This document shows, piece after piece, positions 44,629-53,269 of a stretch of 64,000 nt of DNA. Source of the stretch: Ohtaekwangia sp. (lineage in GTDB: Bacteria > Bacteroidota > Bacteroidia > Cytophagales > Cyclobacteriaceae); assembly GCA_021155195.1 (NCBI GenBank), contig JAJNPV010000050.1, forward strand, positions 744,001 to 808,000, given 5' to 3'. The position numbers were made by a program, and so were the translations under genes. Every line of letters starts with the position of its first letter. Position 1 is the stretch's first letter. The notes beneath the pieces were generated by a model. That model saw only the letters and a list, made by a program, of their open reading frames with translations. It ran no database searches and had not been told where the DNA came from.

Positions 44629-47292
44629 TTATTCGCTTCTCAAATTTTTCGCAGGATTCATCCAGGCTGCTTTCAACGATTGATAGCTAATCGTTATTAA
44701 AGCAATAAGAATAGCAATGACCCCAGCGATACCAAAAGTGTCCCACCCGAGTTCGGTTTTATAAGCATAATCCTGCAACCATTTTGTCATCAGGTACCAA
44801 CCTATTGGGGTTGCAATAACAAAAGCAAGAATTACCAACTTTACAAAATTCCAGGTTAGTAGTTGAAACACACTGTTAACGCTTGCCCCCAGCACAAGGC
44901 GCACACTTATTTCTTTACTGCGTTGCTCCACCATAAAAGCTGAAAGCGCAAATAAACCCAAACAGGCAACTACAATAGCGAGTATGGCAAATGAAGTAAA
45001 TATCAAACTCATGCGTTGCACATCGGCATACATGGCTGCATAGCGTTCATCTAAAAAACTGTAACGGATGGGTTGATGGGGAGCAAACTTATTCCAAACA
45101 CGTGTCAATAACTCAATACTTTCGCTCATGCTGTCGGATTGTAATTTTACTGCTAACACAGAGGCCTCACGTCCCAGTGCCATTCCCAACGGTTGAATGT
45201 CTTCGCGCAGGGATTCGAAATGAAAATCTTCCACCACACCCACTACCGTCCATAGACCTGCGTAATTGTAAATCCGTTTGCCAATCATATTGCCGCCTAA
45301 TTGTTTAGCCATTTTTTGATTGATGATGATAGCGCTCGAATCAGATGCGAGTTCGCGATTGAAGTTGCGACCTTCCACAAGGTTAAGACCCAGTGCATTT
45401 ACATAGAACGGATCGACTCTCCAGAACTGACAGTTCACACTGGGGTCAATGTCTTCACGGCCTTCATTCCAGAAGCTGTTGCCATTGCGTTTAGATCCAC
45501 GAACAGGTAAGTAATCACCCGTAGTTACTTCTGCAACCTGAGGTAGCGCGCGCAGTTCTTCTGCGAATGTTACCACCTGGCCACCTAATGTGTTGGTGCC
45601 TTGCAACAACAATACCTGCTCTTTGTCGTATCCAACTTTTTTATTCAGAATAAAATTCATCTGGCGATAAACCACCAAGGTTCCCACAATCAGAATGATG
45701 GACGTGGTAAATTGAAATACCACCAGTGTGCTACGCAATGGAGAACTTTTAGCACCTCGCGTTAAATTTCCCTTTAAAACTTGTATAGGCTTGAATGCTG
45801 ATAGATAAAGGGATGGATAGATGCCAGCCAGCACACCAACACCAACTGAGAAGGCAAATAACGAAGGAATAAACCAGAACTCAGTCCATGGCAGTGTGAT
45901 AGACTTGCCGGAAATCATATTGAAATAAGGCAACAGTAACCCCGCTATTGCCAGGCCAATAAAAAATGAAATCAGGCTGAACAAGATAGACTCATGTAAA
46001 AACTGACTGATAATATTGGATCGTAGAGAACCCACTGCTTTTCTCAAGCCAATTTCTTTTGCTCTATTGGCCGATTTCGCAGTGGAAAGATTCACGAAAT
46101 TGATCATTGCGATTAGTAAAACAAACAAGGCTATGCCGCCAAACAGCCAAACAATTTTGATATCGCCATGGACTAGGTTATCATCAATGTTGCTGGAGTA
46201 GAGATGAACTTCACGGAGTGGTTGTAGTTCGAGGTGAGCGTTTTTATCTTTAAAAATTTTATCAATTTCTTTTTGTGGCATTCCGTTCTTTGTCATACTG
46301 GGTATTAAGTATTTTTCGATAATGCCTTTTGAAAGTTTTGATTCCAGTGCAGCAGCATCCACACCTTGCTCCACCTGTATGTACGTAGCATAATTGCTTG
46401 CATCCCATGTTTTTTGCTCACCGTCCCAAAACTGCAAACCCTCGGTGCCAATCAAGAAGTCGAACTGGATGTGCGAGGTAGGTTTAAAGTTTTCAATAAC
46501 ACCACCAATAGTGTAGGGTTGTTCTGCACGGTTATTAACAACAAGTAACTTACCGACAGGATCAGTGTTAGGAAAATACTTATCAGCTTTGCGTTTTGTG
46601 ATTACGATGGCCCCTGGCTGAAGTAATGCAGTCTTTGGATTTCCGTGTATAAATTTTAAATCCAGCATGTTGAGCAGCGACTGATCGAAATACACAAAGC
46701 CTTCATCATAGGCATTATCTTCTGCCCCATCAGGGCGCACCTGGTTCGAGCCTGCACCAAACAGTTCGCTATTATTATAACGACCCGATTCAACGACCTC
46801 TGCAAAATCTTCTTTTAGTGCGGCCGCCATCGGAGCCGGAAACGCGAGGCCTTTCTTTATGTCGCCTTCTTCCGTTATTACCCCCAGTACACGATAGAGT
46901 TGAGGCGAGTAGTGCTTATCATACGACAGCTCATCATGAATAAACAATGCAATTAATAAACAGGCAGCTACCCCTACAGCAAACCCACCAATTTTAATGG
47001 CCGAATACATTTTCTGCTTTACCAGATTGCGCCAACTGATTTTTAAATAATTTTTATACATACCGTAGGTGTTTAATTGTTGATATCCTTCTGTTGGTTT
47101 GATAATACTGGGCCTGAAGAGTAACACTACATCAATGATAAATCTCACGTCTGCTTTCTTCTTTCCACTTTTTACTTTTCTTTCATCATACAATTCCATC
47201 AAATCTCCTTCAATACTATCTCTCAATTTCGGATGGCAGAACCAGCGGAAGAAGCGGAGTGGGAGACGTGGAGGGTTTTGTGATAGTTTCAT
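44629..47292 (-). CDS. MacB/FtsX-type ABC permease with N-terminal prefix domain
   Basis: An 887-aa protein from the ATG at 47292, which gives MKLSQNPPRLPLRFFRWFCHPKL like its neighbours; an in-frame ATG at 47334 adds 14 residues derived from the intergenic repeat. The prefix domain includes DSIEGDLMELYDERKVKSGKKKAD. The permease starts at MYKNYLKISWRNLVKQKMYSAIKI. Loops are KEIGLRKAVGSLRSN and KEISVRLVLGAS, where the C-terminal copy has RLVLG in place of RKVLG. It is the first permease after the PadR gene at 47362-47700, 69 bp away. No ATPase nearby. Confidence 0.9.
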   Translation of the reverse strand: MKLSQNPPRLPLRFFRWFCHPKLRDSIEGDLMELYDERKVKSGKKKADVRFIIDVVLLFRPSIIKPTEGYQQLNTYGMYKNYLKISWRNLVKQKMYSAIKIGGFAVGVAACLLIALFIHDELSYDKHYSPQLYRVLGVITEEGDIKKGLAFPAPMAAALKEDFAEVVESGRYNNSELFGAGSNQVRPDGAEDNAYDEGFVYFDQSLLNMLDLKFIHGNPKTALLQPGAIVITKRKADKYFPNTDPVGKLLVVNNRAEQPYTIGGVIENFKPTSHIQFDFLIGTEGLQFWDGEQKTWDASNYATYIQVEQGVDAAALESKLSKGIIEKYLIPSMTKNGMPQKEIDKIFKDKNAHLELQPLREVHLYSSNIDDNLVHGDIKIVWLFGGIALFVLLIAMINFVNLSTAKSANRAKEIGLRKAVGSLRSNIISQFLHESILFSLISFFIGLAIAGLLLPYFNMISGKSITLPWTEFWFIPSLFAFSVGVGVLAGIYPSLYLSAFKPIQVLKGNLTRGAKSSPLRSTLVVFQFTTSIILIVGTLVVYRQMNFILNKKVGYDKEQVLLLQGTNTLGGQVVTFAEELRALPQVAEVTTGDYLPVRGSKRNGNSFWNEGREDIDPSVNCQFWRVDPFYVNALGLNLVEGRNFNRELASDSSAIIINQKMAKQLGGNMIGKRIYNYAGLWTVVGVVEDFHFESLREDIQPLGMALGREASVLAVKLQSDSMSESIELLTRVWNKFAPHQPIRYSFLDERYAAMYADVQRMSLIFTSFAILAIVVACLGLFALSAFMVEQRSKEISVRLVLGASVNSVFQLLTWNFVKLVILAFVIATPIGWYLMTKWLQDYAYKTELGWDTFGIAGVIAILIALITISYQSLKAAWMNPAKNLRSE

Positions 47293-47361
47293 TCGTGATT
47301 TATAAATTGACAGTTGACAATGTTCAATTGGCAATCAGTTTGCCATTGTTAATTGTCTTTG

Positions 47362-47700
47362 TTAATTGAACTTTACATTCCACGCCACCTTGGGTATGGC
47401 ATTCCATAACTCATCGCGTGTGCTCTTCGAGTATTCCATCGCCTTTTTTCCTAAAGCAGTTATTTGAAAATACTTTTTAGGTCTGCCTGCCCGTTCTTCG
47501 GTAGCTTCACCTTCAAAGGATTTTAAATAATCCTTATCCTCCAATCGTTTCAAAGCACTTTGAAGGGCACCCACACTTACTTTTCGTTTTAGGCGCGATT
47601 CAATTTCTTTTTTAATCGAGACTCCGTAAGCATCCTTGTAGAGCACACCTACCGTAAGCATCACTACTTCTTCAAACTCACCCAGTTGATATTTTTTCAT
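47362..47700 (-). CDS. PadR-family transcriptional regulator
   Basis: A 112-aa protein with a single winged helix: YQLGEFEEVVMLTVGVLYKDAYGVSIKKEIESRLKRKVSVGALQSALKRLEDKDYLKSFEG, then RAGRPKKYFQITALGKKAM. The C-terminus is short. It heads the operon of two permeases running down to 41963. Its upstream region is very A/T-rich (ATAATTAAT and ATTAATAATTAT near 47708-47741), but unlike the other two PadR genes it has no clear long inverted repeat. Confidence 0.9.
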   Translation of the reverse strand: MKKYQLGEFEEVVMLTVGVLYKDAYGVSIKKEIESRLKRKVSVGALQSALKRLEDKDYLKSFEGEATEERAGRPKKYFQITALGKKAMEYSKSTRDELWNAIPKVAWNVKFN

Positions 47701-48052
47701 GGAAGCAATAATTAATTCCTATTTGTAGTATTAATAATTATGCCAGAGTAAAATATTTGAAAAATCCAGCTGATTAAAGCGATGGCAACTTAAAAGTGTT
47801 CGCTTCCGTACGACTGCGATGAAGAAACGGACACTGCTACCGCGTGACATTTGTTTTTCATCAAGAAAATTAAACCACACATCATTTATAAGGCATCCAA
47901 TTTTTTCGATTACCGTATGTATTGTAAACTTTATTGGTATTAGCTCTCAACAATTTTTTTAAAACGTTCCCGTTGGAAGTCACCTTGCATCAACTTAAAT
48001 TTTCTGTAACCAAGTAGTAGAAACAAAGTATCCGTTACAATCCCCCACTTGA
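47701..48052. other. 352-bp divergent intergenic region, no gene
   Basis: This separates padR (minus) from the DUF5916 gene (plus). It holds A/T-rich direct repeats of AATAATTA near the padR start, and a weak inverted match (AGTGT..CCGT with ACGG..ACACT) near 47798-47838. No ORF with a start and no convincing TAnnTTTG box for the DUF5916 gene were found. Confidence 0.5.
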
Positions 48053-50662
48053 ATGAAATACCTAATCCTTATTTTACTTGGTTGTAGTTTTGCAGCCGAA
48101 GCCCAAAATGATTCTACTAAACGTTACACTACGGCTTGGGTAAAAGGAGCCGCACCCATTATTGATGGGCTGCTAAACGATGAGGCCTGGAACCAGGTGG
48201 AATGGGCAGGCGGAGATTTTCGACAAGTGAATCCCGATAAGGGTAAACCAGCATCCGTGCAAACTAAGTTTAAGATTTTATACGATGCCAAAAATCTCTA
48301 TGCCATCTTCAGATGTTATGATCCTGAGCCAAATAAAATAGTAAAACGCATGTCGCGCAGAGATAGCTTTGATGGCGACTGGGTTGAACTTCATATTGAT
48401 AGTTACTACGACAAGCGAACAGCTTTCTCATTTACCTCATCGGTATCAGGCGTTAAAAGTGATGAATACGTTTCCAACAATGGGGATGATTGGGATGCCA
48501 GTTGGGATCCGATTTGGTATTTGAAAACAAGCGTGGATGAAGAAGGGTGGATTGCAGAAGTAAGAATTCCATTAAGTCAGCTTCGATTTACAAACAAAGA
48601 CGATCTTGTTTGGGGAATTAACGTACAGCGCAGGTTTTTTAGGAATCAAGAAAATTCGCGCTGGCAATATATTCCACCCGATGCAGCAGGCTATGTGCAC
48701 CTGATGGGTGAGATGAATGGGATAAAAGGGATAAAGCCACAAAAACAATTAGAGATACAGCCGTATGTAGTTGGTAAAACTGAAACTTTTCAAAAAGAAG
48801 ATGGTAATCCCTATGCAACCGGAAAGTCTTCATCAGCTGCTGTCGGTCTTGACGCCAAGGTCGGCATTACAAGCGATATCACACTTGATCTTACGGTGAA
48901 TCCGGACTTTGGACAAGTAGAAGCAGATCCATCGCAAGTTAACCTGACAGCCTTCGAATTATATTTTAGAGAGCAACGACCCTTTTTTATTGAAGGAAGT
49001 AATACATTGAACTTTCCAATTGCATTTGATAATAATAACCTGTTCTATTCAAGGCGCATTGGCCGGCAGCCACAAGTTGATGCTGAAACCGATGTAACTT
49101 CTGATGATGGTGTAAATGAATATGTAAAACCAAATGGAAGAACTACCATATTAGGTGCGGCAAAACTTACCGGAAAAAATAAGAAGGGATTTTCGTGGGG
49201 ATTAATGGAAAGCGTAACCTCCCGCGAGTATGCTGAGATTGATAGTTTGGGAAATACCCGAAAGCAAATCACAGAGCCGCTCACTAATTATTTTGTGATG
49301 CGCGCTCAGCAAGACATAAACAAAGGCAATACGTTGATTGGTGGAATGTTTACTGCCACCAATCGTAAGTTAGATGCCCCCAGATTAAACCTGTTGCATA
49401 AAAATGCTTATTCCGGTGGAGTTGATTTTGTTCACCACTGGAAGAAACGTGAATACTATATCAGCACGAAGTTTTTGATGAGCTATGTAGAAGGTAGTGA
49501 AGAAGCCATCAGCAATACCCAGCTTTCTTCGGAGCGATTTTTTCAACGACCCGATAATGATCACACGGAATTTGATCCAACCCGTAAATCCCTTACCGGA
49601 ACCGGAGGACAATTTATTGTTGGAAAGAAAAGCGGAAATCTTGTTTCCGATCTGGGTGTAACCTGGCAATCGCCAGAATTGGAGTTGAATGATGTGGGGT
49701 TTTTGCCACAAACCGATAATATCAATCAATGGTTTTGGATGCAATACAGAATCCTGAAACCAAAAGGAATAACACGCTCGCAACGCTTTAATATTAATCA
49801 ATGGCACGACTGGGATTTTGGAGGCCGGAGTTTAAGCAATGGATACAATGTAAACGCACATGCCGAATTCAATAATCTTTGGCAATCTGGTGGCGGTATA
49901 ACCTACCGTAATTTCAGGGCCTCGAATGCTGATTTGCGAGGGGGTCCCACAATACTATATCCTGCCATGTTTTACTACTGGTTTTATGTTAGCACGGATA
50001 ACCGCAAGAAATTTTATGTGAACCTCAATCCTGAGTTAGGTCTTGGCAAGGAAAATTATTCTAAGGAATTATATATTAATTTCAGGATGACCTACCGGCC
50101 AATGAATGCCCTCAACATTTCATTAGAGCCCACGTATGCATCCAATCAAAATGAAATGCAATATGTAACAACATCCGAAGTAAATGGCGAACCTCGATTT
50201 GTAGTTGCCCGCATAGATCAATCTACCATTCGGCTGGTGGTGCGCGCTACCTATATGCTTACTCCCAACTTATCTATACAATACTACGGACAACCCTTTG
50301 GAACGGCCGGCCAATACACAAAGTTTAAATCGATCACCAACCCACATGCGTCTGAGTATTCAAGCCGATATGCGCCAATTTCACCCGCGCTGTCAGCAGA
50401 TGCTTATTGGGTAGATGAAAACAATGATGGTGCTTCTGACTATTCTTTCGGCAAGCCCGATTTTAACTTTGGCCAGTTTCGATCAAACACAGTGCTGCGT
50501 TGGGAATATATTCCTGGTTCAACATTTTTCCTGGTGTGGACACGCGAACGCAATGGAGCTTTCTATGCCACAGATCCCAATCATAAAAATTATTCGTTTG
50601 ACTTTAGTGAAAAGGGACACAATGTATTTTTGATGAAATACACCTATCGGTTTAGAGCGTAA
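48053..50662 (+). CDS. DUF5916 outer-membrane protein with CBM9-like N-terminal domain
   Basis: An 869-aa protein with signal peptide MKYLILILLGCSFAAEAQ. The N-terminal about 200 residues resemble a carbohydrate-binding family 9-type domain: IIDGLLNDEAWNQVEW, FKILYDAKNLYAIFRCYD, GDWVELHIDSYYDKRTAFSF, GWIAEVRIPLSQLRF. A DUF5916 region follows (DLTVNPDFGQVEADPSQVNLTAFELYFREQRPFFIEGS). The remainder is a beta-barrel with alternating aromatic strands up to the C-terminal FLMKYTYRFRA. The role is unknown; some members sit next to peptidase or uptake genes. It lies between permease clusters, and its stop is 4 bp from the convergent permease stop. Confidence 0.88.
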   Translation: MKYLILILLGCSFAAEAQNDSTKRYTTAWVKGAAPIIDGLLNDEAWNQVEWAGGDFRQVNPDKGKPASVQTKFKILYDAKNLYAIFRCYDPEPNKIVKRMSRRDSFDGDWVELHIDSYYDKRTAFSFTSSVSGVKSDEYVSNNGDDWDASWDPIWYLKTSVDEEGWIAEVRIPLSQLRFTNKDDLVWGINVQRRFFRNQENSRWQYIPPDAAGYVHLMGEMNGIKGIKPQKQLEIQPYVVGKTETFQKEDGNPYATGKSSSAAVGLDAKVGITSDITLDLTVNPDFGQVEADPSQVNLTAFELYFREQRPFFIEGSNTLNFPIAFDNNNLFYSRRIGRQPQVDAETDVTSDDGVNEYVKPNGRTTILGAAKLTGKNKKGFSWGLMESVTSREYAEIDSLGNTRKQITEPLTNYFVMRAQQDINKGNTLIGGMFTATNRKLDAPRLNLLHKNAYSGGVDFVHHWKKREYYISTKFLMSYVEGSEEAISNTQLSSERFFQRPDNDHTEFDPTRKSLTGTGGQFIVGKKSGNLVSDLGVTWQSPELELNDVGFLPQTDNINQWFWMQYRILKPKGITRSQRFNINQWHDWDFGGRSLSNGYNVNAHAEFNNLWQSGGGITYRNFRASNADLRGGPTILYPAMFYYWFYVSTDNRKKFYVNLNPELGLGKENYSKELYINFRMTYRPMNALNISLEPTYASNQNEMQYVTTSEVNGEPRFVVARIDQSTIRLVVRATYMLTPNLSIQYYGQPFGTAGQYTKFKSITNPHASEYSSRYAPISPALSADAYWVDENNDGASDYSFGKPDFNFGQFRSNTVLRWEYIPGSTFFLVWTRERNGAFYATDPNHKNYSFDFSEKGHNVFLMKYTYRFRA

Positions 50663-50665
50663 TAC

Positions 50666-53269
50666 TCATTCCGCCTTCAGTGTTTCAATGGGATTTATCA
50701 ATGCTGCTTTTATGGCCTGGTAGCTTACTGTTAATAACGTGATGGTTAAAGCAACTATGCCGGTCACTGCAAAAATCCACCACGAAATTTCAATGCGATA
50801 ATTATATTGTTGCAGCCATTGATTGGAATAATAGAATGCTAATGGTGCTGCCAGTAAAACAGAAATGATAACTAACACAACAAAATCACGCGATAATAAT
50901 TTCCACACATTAAAAACAGTAGCGCCTAATACTTTACGAATTCCTATTTCCTTATTGCGCTGGCTGGCAGCAAATGCAGCTAACCCAAAAATGCCAAGAC
51001 AACTGAGTAAGATGGTTAAACCAGCAAACACCGTTGCTATTTTTCCGATCCGTTCCTCATCCTTAAACAAGCGTGCGTAATCGTCATCTTGAAATTTATA
51101 ATCGAAAGGTGCTGACGGATCATGCTTTTTAAAAACTGCTTCAACTTTTTCCAGCGCATCGTGCACGGCTACTTGAGAATTTAATCGAATGGTTAAATAT
51201 CCTTTGCCATTATAACTTAGATTGTAAAGGTGTGGGCTTTGTTTTGAAAAAGGAGTCCATCGGATTTGGTCTTTAATTACTCCAATTATTTCTTTTTCTT
51301 TTCCGTAGCCAAAATTTATTTTCCTCCCAATCACACTCTCAGTAGAGATCATTTTGGCGAACATCTCATTCACAATCACAGCTGATGAATCCGTGCTAAA
51401 CTCGCGTGAAAAATCCCGTCCCTCAATAAACTGAAAGCCATTTGTTTTTGGAAAGTCGTGGCTGCAATTATTTATAGCAACCAAGGGTTGATTGGCAGGA
51501 TCTTTTCCTTCCCAACTTAACGAAGCATCTGCAGACATACTCCCTGTAATTGGAAAATCGGACTTTGCCACGTTGGCTACCACACCGGTTGATAAAAGAT
51601 CCTCACGAAGGGTATTGTAATCTGCTTTTGCTAAATCTTCGGTACGGACACTTAAATGGAAAATGCCTTCGCGATCAAAACCCACAGGTCTGTCTTTTGC
51701 ATGTTGAATTTGCTGAAACACAACGATGGTACCGATGATCAAGGCGGATGAAATAGTAAATTGAAAAATAACCATGGCCTTTCTGGGCAAGGCAGCAAAC
51801 CGCCCCGCCTTAAAAGTCCCTTTCAAAACTTTTACAGGATTAAAGGAAGATAAAAATAAAGCCGGATAGCTACCGGCCAATGTGCTTGTGATGATAATGA
51901 ATGCGATTGATACTAAAATGAAATAGAGGTTGCCCCACGGCATTGTCATTTGTTTATCGGATAAATCATTAAACCACGGAAGACTAAGAACGACCAGAAG
52001 GATTGCCATTGAAAAGGCAATCAACACCATTAATAAGGATTCACCCAGAAACTGATTGACCAACTGCCTGCGCACCGAGCCTAATACTTTACGAATGCCC
52101 ACTTCTTTCGATCGTCTTTCACTACGTGCTGTGCTTAGGTTCATAAAATTGATGCATGCTAAAATCAAGACAAATGAACCCACTATGCCGAACATCCATA
52201 CGAATCGAATTTTTCCTCCGGTACTTTCTTCGTTTTTAAATTCACTATGGAAATGCCACTTCTCAACAGGAAACAAAAACCCTTTAGGTTTTAATGACTT
52301 CATATCATCCGATCCTTTTTCATAGATCATATCTTTTATTTTCAGATTTGCCTCATCCATTGAAGTCTTATCATTCAGCAGGACAAAGCATTGGTACGAG
52401 ATATCTTCCCAACTGTCAGCGTTTTTGGTGGGTTGAGATTTAAAATAATAATCCATGGGGAGAAGTAGTTCTACCTTTCCAAATTCTGAATTGGCAGGAA
52501 AATCTTCGAACACCCCGGTTATCATCAACTGATCATGATTATACTTAATCATTTTTCCGATGGGATCACTGCCCACTAAATCATTGGCCAGTTTTTGTGA
52601 CAGTACGATGGAGTGAAGCTCTTTCAATGCATTTTTGCCACCATGCAACATGTTCATTGAAAAAATCTTGATAAAGTTTGGTTCTACAAAAAGGCCAGAC
52701 CTGGAAATAGAGTTTTCTTCGTAACTAATAATCTGATCATTTTCATAAGTTGCTAATACAACCTCATCAAATTCCGGATGATTACTTTTTAACTCACCGC
52801 CCATGGCTGGCGGTGCCCCGCTATCGGTAATCACTTCTCCGCCAAACGTGAGACTGAAATAGACGGCAGCTAGTCGCTTATAATTTTTAAACTCCTTATT
52901 AAAACTCAATTCATCAAAAATCCAGAGACCAATAAGCATGGCCACGGCCATCCCAATAGCCAACCCGCTAATGTTAATGACAGAATAGGTTTTATTCTTT
53001 AAGAGATTACGCCACCCAATTTTAAAATAACTGTTGAACATAGCGGTTGAGTTTATGTATGATGTCGACTTCCTGATGGCAAACGGCCTCAAATAGTTTA
53101 ATACTTGATACCAATAATTGAATTTTGCTTTAAAGACTGATTTTGTTTTTACTTCTGCATTAAATTTCTCTTGCAGATCACCTTCCACTTCTTCAGCAAA
53201 ATCATTTCGTAAGAACGATCGCAAAAGGAGCGTTGCGAGTTTGGGTGGTATAATGCTTTGTTTTTTCAA
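50666..53269 (-). CDS. MacB/FtsX-type ABC permease with N-terminal prefix domain
   Basis: An 867-aa protein. It starts with a TTG that directly abuts the TAA of the upstream permease (no gap), so translation is surely coupled. The prefix domain reads MKKQSIIPPKLATLLLRSFL with EEVEGDLQEKFNAEVKTKS. The permease part begins at MFNSYFKIGWRNLLKNKTYSVINI. Loops are KEVGIRKVLGSVRRQ and KEIGIRKVLGAT. It is the second permease of the operon headed by the PadR gene at 56246. Its prefix is close to that of the 53270 permease, consistent with a tandem duplication. No ATPase nearby. Confidence 0.9.
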   Translation of the reverse strand: MKKQSIIPPKLATLLLRSFLRNDFAEEVEGDLQEKFNAEVKTKSVFKAKFNYWYQVLNYLRPFAIRKSTSYINSTAMFNSYFKIGWRNLLKNKTYSVINISGLAIGMAVAMLIGLWIFDELSFNKEFKNYKRLAAVYFSLTFGGEVITDSGAPPAMGGELKSNHPEFDEVVLATYENDQIISYEENSISRSGLFVEPNFIKIFSMNMLHGGKNALKELHSIVLSQKLANDLVGSDPIGKMIKYNHDQLMITGVFEDFPANSEFGKVELLLPMDYYFKSQPTKNADSWEDISYQCFVLLNDKTSMDEANLKIKDMIYEKGSDDMKSLKPKGFLFPVEKWHFHSEFKNEESTGGKIRFVWMFGIVGSFVLILACINFMNLSTARSERRSKEVGIRKVLGSVRRQLVNQFLGESLLMVLIAFSMAILLVVLSLPWFNDLSDKQMTMPWGNLYFILVSIAFIIITSTLAGSYPALFLSSFNPVKVLKGTFKAGRFAALPRKAMVIFQFTISSALIIGTIVVFQQIQHAKDRPVGFDREGIFHLSVRTEDLAKADYNTLREDLLSTGVVANVAKSDFPITGSMSADASLSWEGKDPANQPLVAINNCSHDFPKTNGFQFIEGRDFSREFSTDSSAVIVNEMFAKMISTESVIGRKINFGYGKEKEIIGVIKDQIRWTPFSKQSPHLYNLSYNGKGYLTIRLNSQVAVHDALEKVEAVFKKHDPSAPFDYKFQDDDYARLFKDEERIGKIATVFAGLTILLSCLGIFGLAAFAASQRNKEIGIRKVLGATVFNVWKLLSRDFVVLVIISVLLAAPLAFYYSNQWLQQYNYRIEISWWIFAVTGIVALTITLLTVSYQAIKAALINPIETLKAE

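Noticed and set aside
47701..47750. Third PadR operator upstream of the 47362-47700 gene
   Set aside because: Only A/T-rich direct repeats are seen; no inverted repeat comparable to the other two could be aligned.
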